From Chitinophagaceae bacterium (GTDB taxonomy: Bacteria; Bacteroidota; Bacteroidia; Chitinophagales; Chitinophagaceae), in assembly GCA_016710935.1 (NCBI GenBank), contig JADJTY010000005.1, positions 1 to 64,000 on the forward strand: a stretch of 64,000 bases of DNA. Direction: 5' to 3'. Each line of letters opens with the position of its first letter. Position 1 is the first letter of the stretch. Both the position numbers and the translations under genes were made by a program. Positions 52,105 through 61,323 of this stretch are shown piece after piece. Below the pieces are notes generated by a model. It worked only from the letters and a program-made list of their open reading frames with translations. It was not told the origin of the DNA and ran no database searches.

Positions 52105-54213
52105 CTAAGCAGTAAGAAGTTGTTCAATTCTGGCAGAAACCTTTGCCGGATTGGGTAACATGGCCTGTTCCAAAACAATATTCATCGGCACGGCAGGTAA
52201 ATTCAATGCTCCTAACACTTCAACGGGTGCATCCAGGTAGGTAAAACAGTTTTTTGTAATTCTTCCCGCCAGGGCTTCGGCAAATGAATTGTTTTGCTGC
52301 TCTTCGGTTAATATTAAACATTTGCCATGTTTTTTTACGGTTGCAAAAACCAGGGCCTCATCTAACGGAAATAAGGTTCGCAGATCCACAATTTCTATTT
52401 GCCCGGGGAAATTTTTAGCGGCAGCTTTTGCCCAATACACCCCCATGCCATAGGTGATGATGCAACAGCTTTCGCCGCTGTCTACGTAATCTTCATCTGC
52501 CTGTAAAACAATATTTCCTTTTCCCAGCGGGATGATATAATCACGGGAAGGTTCAACAGTTTTTGCTTCTTCGGTGCCGGGCACTTTGCTCCAGTACAGG
52601 CCTTTATGCTCCAGCATTACAACGGGGTTGGGATCAAGAAAAGCGGCTTTCAATAATCCTTTCATATCGGCCGCATTGCTGGGGTACACTATTTTAATGC
52701 CTTTGATGGTAAGTAAAGTACTTTCTATGCATCCGCTGTGGTAAGGGCCGCCACCACCATAAGCACCAACGGGTACTCTTATTAAAGTTTGAATGGGAAA
52801 CTTACCGCAACTTAAATAACAACTCTTGGAAATTTCTGTTACCAGCTGATTCAATCCCGGGTAAATATAATCGGCAAACTGCACTTCTACAATGGGCTTT
52901 AAACCCACTGCACACATACCTACTGTAGAACCAACAATATACGCTTCCTGTATGGCCGTATTAAAAACCCGGTGATCGCCAAACTGCTCGGCCAGTGTGG
53001 CTGCTTCCCTGAAAACGCCGCCCAGCCTGCGCCCTACATCCTGTCCGTATAAAAGTGATTCGGGATGGTCTTCCATAATTTCCCGGATGGCAAACAAGGC
53101 CGCATCAACCATCATTACTTTTTCTTTACCTGCCTGTCCGGTAGGCAGGTTGGCCGGGGCACGTTCGCCGGTTTCTTCTGTTACAGGTGTTGGTGCAAAC
53201 ACATGGTCGCTAACGGTTAACGGATCGGGGTCTGACGCTGCTGTGGCCCCCTGGAAATGATGGGTAACTTCTGCAGCAGTTTCTTTTTCTATGTTGATCA
53301 ACGTTGCTTCTGTAACACCAATCTCCAGTAACTTATTTCTCAATTTGGGACCGGGATCATCTGCATAATGTTTTGCCAGGTCTTCTTCTGTTCTGTAAAA
53401 TTCTTTACGTACACCGCTGGTATGATGGCCCAGTAAGGGCACTCTTGCATGCACCAAAAACGGGTGCCTTTCATTCCGCACTTCATCAATCACGTTTTTC
53501 ATCACCTCATAACTCTGCAAAAAATCGCTGCCATCAATGCTGATGCGTTTGATGCCTTTAAAACCTTTTACCATTTCATTGGCATTGGTTGTACGGGCCT
53601 CTTCAGAAGTAACACTAATGCCCCAGCCATTATCCTGCACCAGATAAATGATGGGCAACTGGTGTAAAGCTGCAAACTGGAAAGCTTCGCTTACTTCGCC
53701 TTCGGTTACAGAAGCGTCGCCTAAAGAACAAATTACAATGGGCAATGGGCAATTGGCAATTGGATCTTTAGCATTGTTGCTCCTTATTAATAAGGATGAG
53801 TTTATTTTTTCCAGAAATTTAATGCCCTGTGCAATACCGGTTGTAGGAATGGCCTGCATACCCGTAGCACTGCTCTGGTGAATAATGCCGGGCTTATCAT
53901 CTCCCTTATAATTGGGATGCGAATAATATTCCCGGCCACCGGTAAATATATCGTTGCCTTTGGCAAGCAATTGCAACATTAATTCATAAGGAGAAAAACC
54001 AAGACCCAGTAACAAACTCTCATCCCGGTAATAGGGGCTAACAAAATCGCAGGGCAATAAATGAAAAGCGGTTGCCAGTTGAATCGCTTCGTGGCCGCGG
54101 CTGGTAGAATGTACATATTTACAAATCTGCCGGTTCTCTTCGTAGGTATCGGCCATGGCTTTGGCGGTACACATTAATTTATAAGCCCTTAATAAAATAT
54201 CTGTATCGATCAT
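52105..54213 (-). CDS. 2-oxoacid dehydrogenase E1, alpha and beta fused
   Basis: The 702-residue protein joins an E1-alpha half (1-330, thiamine diphosphate motif SLGDASVTEGEVSEA..QDNGWG, with GDA 165-167 and Asn195) to an E1-beta half (about 365-702, ALFAIREIMEDHPESLLYGQDV..GGVFREAATLAEQFG and IVDLRTLFPLDEALVFATVKKHG). It decarboxylates branched-chain 2-oxoacids (or pyruvate) and transfers the acyl group to lipoyl-E2 in the cytoplasm. Fused E1 is common in Bacteroidota. Two in-frame repeat-derived inserts are visible: DPIANCPLPI (150-159) in alpha, and a palindrome-encoded PTGQAG near 357 in the linker (53128-53150). Both lie in loops and need not harm function. No E2/E3 genes are nearby. 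Gene symbol is withheld since the substrate is unproven. Confidence 0.9.
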   Translation of the reverse strand: MIDTDILLRAYKLMCTAKAMADTYEENRQICKYVHSTSRGHEAIQLATAFHLLPCDFVSPYYRDESLLLGLGFSPYELMLQLLAKGNDIFTGGREYYSHPNYKGDDKPGIIHQSSATGMQAIPTTGIAQGIKFLEKINSSLLIRSNNAKDPIANCPLPIVICSLGDASVTEGEVSEAFQFAALHQLPIIYLVQDNGWGISVTSEEARTTNANEMVKGFKGIKRISIDGSDFLQSYEVMKNVIDEVRNERHPFLVHARVPLLGHHTSGVRKEFYRTEEDLAKHYADDPGPKLRNKLLEIGVTEATLINIEKETAAEVTHHFQGATAASDPDPLTVSDHVFAPTPVTEETGERAPANLPTGQAGKEKVMMVDAALFAIREIMEDHPESLLYGQDVGRRLGGVFREAATLAEQFGDHRVFNTAIQEAYIVGSTVGMCAVGLKPIVEVQFADYIYPGLNQLVTEISKSCYLSCGKFPIQTLIRVPVGAYGGGGPYHSGCIESTLLTIKGIKIVYPSNAADMKGLLKAAFLDPNPVVMLEHKGLYWSKVPGTEEAKTVEPSRDYIIPLGKGNIVLQADEDYVDSGESCCIITYGMGVYWAKAAAKNFPGQIEIVDLRTLFPLDEALVFATVKKHGKCLILTEEQQNNSFAEALAGRITKNCFTYLDAPVEVLGALNLPAVPMNIVLEQAMLPNPAKVSARIEQLLTA
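53128..53150. repeat. Palindrome inside the E1 coding sequence
   Basis: ACCTGCCT (53128-53135) and AGGCAGGT (53143-53150) flank GTCCGGT. It encodes LPTGQAG in the alpha/beta linker. Similar CCTGCCGGCAGGCAGG palindromes occur between genes at 10255, 21535 and 26566. Confidence 0.8.
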
Positions 54214-54301
54214 TTAAAATTGCAAGCGTTGAATGAAAATAAAAAAAGATGGGCAAAGGTATAAATAAAAAACCGCTGATTCAATTAAGGAGTTACCTGT
54301 T

Positions 54302-54379
54302 TTACCACATAGGTTGATAGTACACAACAGGCAACACATAGACCTATGTTTTTACCTATGTAACTATACTTCTATGTGG
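54302..54379. repeat. Inverted repeat ACCACATAG/CTATGTGGT with inner units
   Basis: ACCACATAGG lies at 54304-54313 and CTATGTGGT at about 54372-54380, with CACATAGACCTATGT and ACCTATGTAAC between them. The whole block folds as nested hairpins between the E1 start and the FAH-family gene end. Confidence 0.65.
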
Positions 54380-54427
54380 TTCAAATACTGTTAAAAAGCT
54401 GAATAAAATTAAAAAGAAGCGTGTGTA

Positions 54428-55039
54428 TTATTTTACTTCCACACTAAACAGGCTTTGATTTTCAATAAACCCTTCCAGCACATCGCCGGTTACACATTCG
54501 CCAACACCTGCGGGTGTTCCGGTAAAAATAAGGTCGCCGATATTGAGTGAAAAATAATTAGAGATGTTTTCGATGATCTTATCAATGCTGAATATCATTT
54601 GGGAGGAATTGGCTTCCTGCACTTTTTCACCATTTTTTAATAATGAAAAATTAATACTTTTCCTGTTAAATTCCGGGGTCACCGGTATAAATTTCCCCAC
54701 CACAGCAGAGTTATCAAAAGCTTTTGCTTTTTCCCAGGGCAACCCTTTCTTTTTTAGTTCATCCTGTAAGTCACGGGCCGTAAAATCAATACCCACGGTA
54801 ACAGCGTCGTAATAATTGGAAGCGTGCTTTTCCTGTATGTATTTACCGTTCTTGCTTACCCGTAAAACAATCTCACATTCATAGTGTAATTCGTTGGTAA
54901 ATTCAGGATAGTAAAAAGGCGTATGATTTTGTAATAAAGCACTTTTGGGCTTCATGAAAATCACCGGTTCATCGGGTATACTATTGCCCAATTCTTTTGC
55001 ATGGTCTGCATAATTCCTGCCAACACAAATAATCTTCAT
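54428..55039 (-). CDS. Fumarylacetoacetate hydrolase-family enzyme
   Basis: The 203-residue protein has the FAH/HHDD-isomerase fold: MKIICVGRNYADHAKELGNSIPDEPVIFMKPKSAL, the metal-binding ELHYECEIVLRVSKNGKYI (Glu..Glu), DAVTVGIDFTARDLQ (Asp) and the end LNIGDLIFTGTPAGVGECVTGDVLEG. Small members of this size include FAHD1-type acylpyruvate hydrolases/oxaloacetate decarboxylases. It splits C-C bonds of acylpyruvates with Mg2+ in the cytoplasm. It reads in the same direction as pth, 97 bases downstream of it. The exact substrate is unknown. Length and motifs are complete. Confidence 0.9.
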   Translation of the reverse strand: MKIICVGRNYADHAKELGNSIPDEPVIFMKPKSALLQNHTPFYYPEFTNELHYECEIVLRVSKNGKYIQEKHASNYYDAVTVGIDFTARDLQDELKKKGLPWEKAKAFDNSAVVGKFIPVTPEFNRKSINFSLLKNGEKVQEANSSQMIFSIDKIIENISNYFSLNIGDLIFTGTPAGVGECVTGDVLEGFIENQSLFSVEVK

Positions 55040-55136
55040 TACACGTTTTTTTAGGTATTGCGTTTACAGCACGAATATAGACAAATAGCTAAAAAAAAAC
55101 AACTATCGATAAGGCGTCAGCAAATAATAACTGTAA

Positions 55137-55712
55137 TCATGTAACAGAAAGTTTATTAAAAGCGGTCATGGTTTGTTCAATTCCCGCTGTTATAAAGCTT
55201 TCCATCAGTTCCAGGCATTTTTCTATTTTAAGCAATACCACCGGCTCTTCGGATTTAAGCCATTTACCTAAAACAAAATCGGCCTGCATACCTTTTGGGT
55301 AATTATTACCTATGCCAAACCGTAATTTTGGATAATCATCTGTGCCCAATACCTCCCGGATACTTTTTAATCCATTGTGTCCGCCTGCAGAGCCACCGGG
55401 CCTCAGCCTGAATTTATCCAGCGGCAGCGACAGATCATCCACAATGGTGAGAGTATGCGCTAACGGCACTTTTGTTTTATCAAGCCAGTATTTAAATGCC
55501 CTTCCGCTCAGGTTCATAAAAGTGGTGGGACATATACATACAATTTGTTTGCCTTTAAATTTTACTTCGGCCATATAAGCCAGCCTGTCGGTATTAAATT
55601 GGCCGCCATGCTTTAATACAAATGCATTGATCACATCAAACCCAATATTGTGGCGGGTATTGGCATACTCAGCCCCGATATTTCCCAAACCGATGAATAA
55701 GAATTTTGACAT
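55137..55712 (-). CDS. pth: Peptidyl-tRNA hydrolase
   Basis: The 191-residue protein is a complete Pth1: FIGLGNIGAEYANTRHNIGFDVINAF (catalytic His near 21 and neighbouring Asn), PTTFMNLSGRAFKYW, LTIVDDLSLPLDKFRLRPGGSAGGHNGLKSI (Asp near 93 and the GGHNGLKS substrate-binding loop) and LRFGIGNNYP, FVLGKW. It frees stalled peptides from tRNA in the cytoplasm and is essential in most bacteria. It lies between ftsK and the FAH-family gene, all on the minus strand; the 96-base gap to ftsK holds only low-complexity GAGTCGGGAGTC-type tandems. Confidence 0.95.
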   Translation of the reverse strand: MSKFLFIGLGNIGAEYANTRHNIGFDVINAFVLKHGGQFNTDRLAYMAEVKFKGKQIVCICPTTFMNLSGRAFKYWLDKTKVPLAHTLTIVDDLSLPLDKFRLRPGGSAGGHNGLKSIREVLGTDDYPKLRFGIGNNYPKGMQADFVLGKWLKSEEPVVLLKIEKCLELMESFITAGIEQTMTAFNKLSVT

Positions 55713-55808
55713 AATCGTGAATCGTGAGTAGTGAGACGTGAGTGGTGAGTGGTGAGACGTGAATGGCCGAATGCACCATCTCCCGACTCCAGACTCCCGA
55801 CTCCCGAC
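55713..55808. repeat. Low-complexity tandem repeats between ftsK and pth
   Basis: GTGAGTAGTGAGACGTGAG-like and CCCGACTCC-like short tandems fill the gap. No gene or clear terminator is seen. Confidence 0.75.
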
Positions 55809-58277
55809 TCAATTATATGAATCGAGCATTTGCTGGAGGTCTGCTTCTGTTTTTACCAAAACCTCCCTGGCCTTGCTGCCCTGGTTGCCGCCAACAACAC
55901 CCGCAGCTTCAAGCTGGTCCATCAGCCGTCCGGCACGGTTATAACCCAGTTTCATTCTGCGTTGCAATAAAGAAGTACTGCCCACCTGGCTGGCAACGAT
56001 CAGCCTGGCTGCATCTTCAAACAAAGGATCCTTATCGCCCATGTCAAAATCTTTTCCCTCCAGGTCCTTTTCATCAATATACTCAGGTAATAAAAATGGC
56101 TGAGGATAACCACGTTGCTCAGCAATAAAGTCAACGATCTTATCTACTTCGGGCGTATCAACAAAGGCACATTGCAAACGTACGATATCGCCATTGTAGC
56201 TGATCAGCATATCACCCTTACCAATTAACTGCTCCGCCCCTCCTGCATCTAAAATGGTACGGCTGTCAATTTTACTGCTCACTTTAAATGCAATTCGCGC
56301 CGGGAAATTTGCTTTGATTGTACCGGTAATGATATTTACAGATGGTCTTTGTGTGGCAATGATCAAATGTATACCCACCGCCCTGGCCAGCTGTGCCAGC
56401 CTGGCTATCGGCATTTCTACTTCCTTACCGGCAGTCATGATCAGATCTGCAAATTCATCCACTACCAAAACAATAAAAGGCAGGAACTGGTGGCCTTTTT
56501 CCGGATTCAGCTTGCGGGAAACAAATTTTTCGTTGTACTCCTTAATATTGCGGCAACCGGCTTCTTTCAACAGGTCGTAGCGGTTATCCATTTCAATACA
56601 AAGTGCATTTAAGGTATGTACCACTTTTTTGGTGTCCGTAATAATAGCATCTTCTTCGCCGGGCAGTTTTGCCAGGAAATGATTTTCAATGGTTTTATAA
56701 ATACTCAGCTCTACTTTCTTTGGATCAACCAAAACAAATTTTAACTGTGATGGATGTTTTTTATACAACAGCGAAACTAAAATGGCATTTAACCCTACCG
56801 ATTTACCCTGGCCGGTAGCACCGGCCATTAACAGATGCGGCATACTGGCCAGGTCTACAATGAAATTTTCATTGTCGATTTTTTTACCAATAGCAATGGG
56901 TAAAGAAAAAGTATTGTTTTGAAATTTTTCAGAAGAGAGCAGGGTTTTCATGCTCACAATGCTCTTCTTGGCATTGGGCACTTCAATACCAATGGTTCCT
57001 TTGCCGGGTATGGGTGCAATGATACGGATACCCAGTGCAGCAAGGCTGAGGGCAATGTCATCTTCCAGGTTTTTTATCCTGGATATGCGTACACCCGCTG
57101 CCGGTATGATCTCATACAAAGTAACCGTTGGGCCAACGGTTGCATAAATTTTCTGAATTTCTATATCATAATTCTTAAGTGTGCCGATGATCTGGTTCTT
57201 ATTATTCTCCAGTTCATTGGCATCCTGAACAATTTTATCGCTGCCGTGATTGGCCAGCAGATCCAGTACCGGGTATTTATAATCTCTCAGATCCAGTATC
57301 GGATCGTATGGCTTGCTGGCAGCAACTTTTGCCGCAGTAAGTGGTGTTTCTTCTTCCACTTTTTCGGGTACCGATTTAATTTCCAGCGGCAGATCGCTTT
57401 CGGGTTTTGCAACAGCATCAACCGGCATAATTATTTTTTCTGCTGTAACCGGGGGTATTATCACCGGGGCAGTTTCGGCTTCTTCTTTTTCAACTATATT
57501 CAATGCATGATCCAGTCCGGTATTTTCCATTACCGGAATATGCAACATAGGCCCCACGTCTTTCACCGAATTTCCTTTTGCAGGTTTTGCATCATCACCC
57601 CATTCTACCTTTTCAGAAATTTCTTCTTCAACCGGCACTATAGCTTCGGCCGCAACAGCCGCTTTTTTAGCAGGCAAAGTAAACACGGGATTAAAACGCC
57701 AGATCACATAAGACAATACCGCCACGGCCAACACCGCGAAGGTTCCTATTTGCCCGATCGTTTGGTACATCCAGTCTCTTGCCAGATCACCTGCAGCCCC
57801 ACCCCATGGAAAAGGATTTCCCTGAAAAATGGCCGAACCGGCTACACTGATAATGGGCAAGCCAACAATAAGGTATTTAATATTTCGTGAAACAGAAAAA
57901 ACCTTCTTGCCAAAAAAAAGATTGATGCCCAGCACAAAAAACGTGGTGCAGATCAGATAAGAAGCTATACCAAAACCATGGCGAATAAATATCTCTGAAA
58001 TGAATGCGCCAAAGGTACCCAACAGGTTTTGCACTTTAATATCGTTGGCCAGCAACATCCGGTAACTGAACTTGTCCTGGTCTTCGCCCCAGGTAAATAA
58101 ATAAGAGGTAAATGCTATAAAAAAAAGAAACGCCAGCAGCAGTAAAATACTTCCGGCAATTTTATGGGTACGCTCGTCCTTAAGCAGTTGCTTTACTTCT
58201 ACGGTTTCGTCTTTTTCCTGCTTCAATTGATCAGGATCCGGTGCTTTGGGTTTTGCCGTTTTCAGTTTGTTTGCCAT
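55809..58277 (-). CDS. ftsK: DNA translocase FtsK/SpoIIIE
   Basis: The protein has 822 residues from the ATG at 58277; a TTG three codons upstream is an alternative. Four or five N-terminal transmembrane segments (about 38-200, IAGSILLLLAFLFFIAFTSYLF onward) anchor it at the septum. An acidic/Pro linker (200-330) follows, then the motor: HLLMAGATGQGKSVGLNAILVSLLY (Walker A), VLVDPKKVELSIYKTI, FIVLVVDEFADLIMTAG (Walker B) and HLIIATQRPSVNIITGTIKANFPARIAF. The C-terminal gamma winged helix (DAARLIVASQVGSTSLLQRRMKLGYNRAGRLMDQLEAAGVVG) recognises KOPS-type sequences and activates XerCD. It pumps chromosome DNA during cell division. Length is normal for Bacteroidota, and no lesion is seen. Confidence 0.95.
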   Translation of the reverse strand: MANKLKTAKPKAPDPDQLKQEKDETVEVKQLLKDERTHKIAGSILLLLAFLFFIAFTSYLFTWGEDQDKFSYRMLLANDIKVQNLLGTFGAFISEIFIRHGFGIASYLICTTFFVLGINLFFGKKVFSVSRNIKYLIVGLPIISVAGSAIFQGNPFPWGGAAGDLARDWMYQTIGQIGTFAVLAVAVLSYVIWRFNPVFTLPAKKAAVAAEAIVPVEEEISEKVEWGDDAKPAKGNSVKDVGPMLHIPVMENTGLDHALNIVEKEEAETAPVIIPPVTAEKIIMPVDAVAKPESDLPLEIKSVPEKVEEETPLTAAKVAASKPYDPILDLRDYKYPVLDLLANHGSDKIVQDANELENNKNQIIGTLKNYDIEIQKIYATVGPTVTLYEIIPAAGVRISRIKNLEDDIALSLAALGIRIIAPIPGKGTIGIEVPNAKKSIVSMKTLLSSEKFQNNTFSLPIAIGKKIDNENFIVDLASMPHLLMAGATGQGKSVGLNAILVSLLYKKHPSQLKFVLVDPKKVELSIYKTIENHFLAKLPGEEDAIITDTKKVVHTLNALCIEMDNRYDLLKEAGCRNIKEYNEKFVSRKLNPEKGHQFLPFIVLVVDEFADLIMTAGKEVEMPIARLAQLARAVGIHLIIATQRPSVNIITGTIKANFPARIAFKVSSKIDSRTILDAGGAEQLIGKGDMLISYNGDIVRLQCAFVDTPEVDKIVDFIAEQRGYPQPFLLPEYIDEKDLEGKDFDMGDKDPLFEDAARLIVASQVGSTSLLQRRMKLGYNRAGRLMDQLEAAGVVGGNQGSKAREVLVKTEADLQQMLDSYN

Positions 58278-58359
58278 GAGTAACAAAGATATAGAAAACC
58301 ATTACTTCAAATGCATTGAAAAAAAGGGGGTTGAAATATAAGCTTTCGCAGAATTTACG

Positions 58360-58367
58360 TAGGTTTG
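58360..58367 (+). promoter_or_regulatory. Candidate -7 box of the histidine kinase gene
   Basis: TAGGTTTG matches TAnnTTTG and lies 17 bases before the TTG start at 58384, implying a very short leader. No TTG box at ideal spacing was found, so support is weak. Confidence 0.3.
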
Positions 58368-58383
58368 AGCAAACGGCTGCAGC

Positions 58384-60288
58384 TTGAAACATATCATTAC
58401 CCTGTTACTTTTTTTATTGTCTGGATACACCAGTACAGGCCAGGCACCGGCAGTTACCGACACTATATTTATCAGTGATGTAAAAAATGAAAGCAACCTG
58501 CTTGATAAAACATGGTTTTATTTCGACACAAGCAATTCCTTACCGCTTTCCGAAGTATTAAAAAAACCTTTTGGAAAATTTAAAACTGCTTATCCCAAAG
58601 TAAGGATCAAGCCTGAAAAAGTCAATGCTACCTTATACCTTAAATTACTCATAACAAATAATACAGATAAAGAAACATCAGCTTATCTGGATCCACGTAC
58701 TTATTTTAAGAAGTACGATCTTTATATAGCTGAGGGAGAAAGTACCAACATACAGGACAGCAGCAATGTTTCCAATTATAAAAAAATAACACTCGCCGCC
58801 GGCACTACCGGTTTGTTTTTACTGGAGGTAAAACCCCTGAAAACTGAAATTGGCACCATCAGCCCGGTGCTGATCAACGCCGGGTTCCTGCAGGAATATA
58901 AACTTTTTTTAACCAGGCAAAAATCAGATATCCAGATCTTCGGGTTGATATTAAGCGGGGTATTATTTATGATGATACTTTTTATGTTAACTAATTTTAT
59001 CATCAGCCGCAAACAGGAATTTTTATACAATGCAGCTTATTCGCTCTGCATGTTTTTACTTATATTTTTCAATTCATCATTGGCAAGAGGCGCTTCTGAA
59101 TTCATCAATTTTTATTTCGCTTATTTTGATTTTTTTCTGCTGGTTACCGGCAATGTTTTTTACATTTCATTTGCACGAAAATTTCTGGATACAAAAAACA
59201 ATTACGTGCTGCTTGACCAGCTATTGAAATATGCTGTGCGTTTCATTTCACTGCTGCTGATTATTTTTACTTTGCTTCATTTTTTTACTGATACCTTTTT
59301 ACCGCAGTATTATCTGGAGATCAGTGTAAAAATACTTTTTCTGCTGCTGGGCTTTGCCTTCATCTATCTTGCCCTGAAACGCAAAGACAGGTTGTTTAAT
59401 TATATAGCTGCGGGCAATGCCATGCTGGTGATCTTTTCGCTGGCCTCCCTCATAATATTGTTTTTAAAAATAAAATCAACGCATATCTTTTTCACTTCAC
59501 TGTTTTACTATAACACAGGTATTGTACTGGAACTAACTTTTTTCCTGTTGGGTTTAACCTATAAAAACAGGAATGAACTGATCAGGGAGATCAAAAAACA
59601 GGAGTCGCTGAAAATGGATGCCGGAAAAAAAGAATTTGAAACCCGGATCGCCGTGATACAGGCGCAACAGGAAGAACGAAACCGGATCAGTGCCGACATG
59701 CACGATGACCTGGGAGCCGGTATGACCACCATCAGCTTGTACAGCGAACTGGCAAAAAGCAAACTGGTAAACAACCCCATTCCGGAAATTGATAAGATCT
59801 CATCTGCTGCCAATGAGTTGTTGAATAAAATGAATGCCATCATCTGGAGTATGAACAACAGCAACGATTCGCTGGGTAATATGATTGCCTACATCCGCAG
59901 TTATACCCTGGAATATTTTGAGGATACAGGCATCCATTGTAAAATAGACATTCCCGAAAACCTGCCGAATATACAGGTGATAGGCACCATCAGGAGAAAT
60001 GTTTTTTTGGTTGTAAAAGAAGCATTGAACAATATTTTGAAACATGCCAAAGCTACAGAAGTAAATATAACATTGATTAGGGTTGAAGATGGATTAACAC
60101 TTTATATCCGGGATAATGGTACCGGAATTGATCTTGATAAATTAAGACAGTTTGGAAACGGTTTAAAAAATATGAAAAAGCGGATGACAGATATTGGTGT
60201 GGATTTCAGCATAGAAAACCTGTCTGACGGAGAGGCAGGCAAGAACGGCACTTTAATTACCCTGCACCGAAAAGTAACCACATTCTAA
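58384..60288 (+). CDS. 7TMR-DISM sensor histidine kinase (HisKA_3 type, TTG start)
   Basis: The 634-residue protein begins at a TTG (LKHIITLLLFLLSG reads as a signal peptide with TTG as Met). The N-terminal extracellular 7TMR-DISM domain (about 30-165) is followed by seven hydrophobic segments (about 180-390), a short coiled coil, and a NarL-type HisKA_3 domain with His440 in ERNRISADMHDDLGAGMTTISLYSELAK. HATPase_c follows with VFLVVKEALNNILKHAKAT (N box), YIRDNGTGIDLDKL (G1) and FGNGLKNMKKRM (G2). It senses an unknown envelope or small-molecule signal and phosphorylates a LuxR/NarL-type regulator, which is not in the window. Its 3' end overlaps the convergent DUF423 gene by four bases. Confidence 0.9.
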   Translation: MKHIITLLLFLLSGYTSTGQAPAVTDTIFISDVKNESNLLDKTWFYFDTSNSLPLSEVLKKPFGKFKTAYPKVRIKPEKVNATLYLKLLITNNTDKETSAYLDPRTYFKKYDLYIAEGESTNIQDSSNVSNYKKITLAAGTTGLFLLEVKPLKTEIGTISPVLINAGFLQEYKLFLTRQKSDIQIFGLILSGVLFMMILFMLTNFIISRKQEFLYNAAYSLCMFLLIFFNSSLARGASEFINFYFAYFDFFLLVTGNVFYISFARKFLDTKNNYVLLDQLLKYAVRFISLLLIIFTLLHFFTDTFLPQYYLEISVKILFLLLGFAFIYLALKRKDRLFNYIAAGNAMLVIFSLASLIILFLKIKSTHIFFTSLFYYNTGIVLELTFFLLGLTYKNRNELIREIKKQESLKMDAGKKEFETRIAVIQAQQEERNRISADMHDDLGAGMTTISLYSELAKSKLVNNPIPEIDKISSAANELLNKMNAIIWSMNNSNDSLGNMIAYIRSYTLEYFEDTGIHCKIDIPENLPNIQVIGTIRRNVFLVVKEALNNILKHAKATEVNITLIRVEDGLTLYIRDNGTGIDLDKLRQFGNGLKNMKKRMTDIGVDFSIENLSDGEAGKNGTLITLHRKVTTF

Positions 60289-60671
60289 TTTCTTTTTACA
60301 ACACCTAAAAAAAGCAATACCCAGCCGGCAATAAAAGCTGCACCACCAAAAGGTGTAATGGCGCCTATCCAGTTTAAAGGTATTTCCTGGTATTTTACAT
60401 AACACAATACATACAAAGAACCGGAGAAGAGTATGATGCCTGCCATGAATAGTTTTCCTGCCCATACCAGCAGTTTACCCGGAAATGCTGCATACAAAAT
60501 GCCCACAGCCAGTAATGCAAATACATGGTAAAACTGGTACCTGACGGCGGTTTCAAATATCTGCAGCTCACCGGCAGCTAAAATTTTCTTTAAGCCATGT
60601 GCTGCAAAGGCGCCCAGCATTACAGATAAAGCACCTAAGAGAGCCGCAGTTTTTATAAAGCCTTTGTGCAT
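60285..60671 (-). CDS. DUF423 family inner-membrane protein
   Basis: The 128-residue protein has four hydrophobic segments: ALLGALSVMLGAFAAHGLKKIL, VRYQFYHVFALLAVGILYAAF, LFMAGIILFSGSLYVLCY and ITPFGGAAFIAGWVLLFLG. The AFGAHGLKK, YQFYHVFALL and PFGGAAFIAGW phrases are the DUF423 (YgdD/YwdK) signature. Size and topology are standard. The function is unknown. It sits tail to tail with the histidine kinase (four-base overlap) and downstream of aroK in the same direction, with an inserted palindrome (60691-60721) between. Confidence 0.9.
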   Translation of the reverse strand: MHKGFIKTAALLGALSVMLGAFAAHGLKKILAAGELQIFETAVRYQFYHVFALLAVGILYAAFPGKLLVWAGKLFMAGIILFSGSLYVLCYVKYQEIPLNWIGAITPFGGAAFIAGWVLLFLGVVKRN

Positions 60672-60676
60672 AGAAG

Positions 60677-60732
60677 GGTTAATAGTTAATGCCCGCCCGG
60701 CTGAACGCCGTTCGGACGGGGTTAATAGTTAA
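60677..60732. repeat. GC palindrome flanked by 13-bp direct repeats
   Basis: The GCCCGCCCGGCTGAACG..GTTCGGACGGGG unit (60691-60721) belongs to the palindromes found in the RAYT genes. GGTTAATAGTTAA occurs on both sides (60677-60689 and 60720-60732), consistent with a target-site duplication. The right copy overlaps the aroK stop codon. Confidence 0.75.
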
Positions 60733-61261
60733 AAGTTGAGAGGCTTTCTTCGTTTAATTCAGTTACCGGTAAAATGATTTGTGCCTGGTTGTAAAACGGT
60801 TCCCGTTCTTTTAATTTTTGTTCTATAAAAAAGATCAGTTCGGCTTCGTTGTGTTTTTTTATTAATGGCCTTTTCTCTTTATCATCCAACACCCGGTCAA
60901 AAATATATTGTGGGGTAGCCGAGAGATAAATGGTTGTCCCGTTTGCATTCATCCATAGCATATTTTCATGGAAGCATGCTGTGCCGCCTCCGCAGGCAAT
61001 AATGCAATCATTTTTTTCTGTAAAAGATTTCAAGGCCACTGTTTCAATTTTTCTGAAATGAGCTTCTCCGTCATTTTCAAAAATGGCGGCAATCGTTTTA
61101 TGCTGTTCCTTTTCAATCACTTCATCCAGGTCGTAAAATGCAAGGCCGCTTTGTTTTGCCCATATATTGCCCCAGTATGTTTTGCCACTGCCCATAAAAC
61201 CGATCAGGAAGATCTTACCCCCCGGCCCCCTGAAGGGGGAGTTATGCAAAGCACTTTTCAT
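60722..61261 (-). CDS. aroK: Shikimate kinase with repeat-derived N-terminus
   Basis: The 179-residue shikimate kinase has IFLIGFMGSGKTYWGNIWAKQ (Walker A), FYDLDEVIEKEQHKTIAAIFENDGEAHFRKIETVAL (shikimate-binding Asp/Arg), IIACGGGTACF (Walker B-like GGG) and KRPLIKKH with the lid Arg. It phosphorylates shikimate with ATP in aromatic amino acid synthesis. The first ~15 residues (MKSALHNSPFRGPGG) come from a GC-rich palindromic repeat (61217-61241), and no other start lies close to the Walker A strand. The repeat therefore appears to have become part of the coding region, extending the usual N-terminus. The gene is upstream of the DUF423 gene. Confidence 0.9.
   Translation of the reverse strand: MKSALHNSPFRGPGGKIFLIGFMGSGKTYWGNIWAKQSGLAFYDLDEVIEKEQHKTIAAIFENDGEAHFRKIETVALKSFTEKNDCIIACGGGTACFHENMLWMNANGTTIYLSATPQYIFDRVLDDKEKRPLIKKHNEAELIFFIEQKLKEREPFYNQAQIILPVTELNEESLSTFNY
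61217..61241. repeat. GC-rich palindrome inside the aroK 5' end
   Basis: CCCCCGGCCCCCTGAAGGGG followed by GAG. The stem CCCCCT/AGGGGG is visible. It encodes SPFRGPGG in aroK. Confidence 0.8.
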
Positions 61262-61323
61262 ATAGATTACTTCTTTGTGTCAGCAAAGAAACTAAATCAA
61301 GGGAATACTGTGCGTTTTTTGTT

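Noticed and set aside
56919..57890. 323-codon open frame antisense to ftsK
   Set aside because: Phe/Tyr/His-rich translation with no domain. It mirrors the Lys/Glu/Ile codons of ftsK, which is clearly coding.
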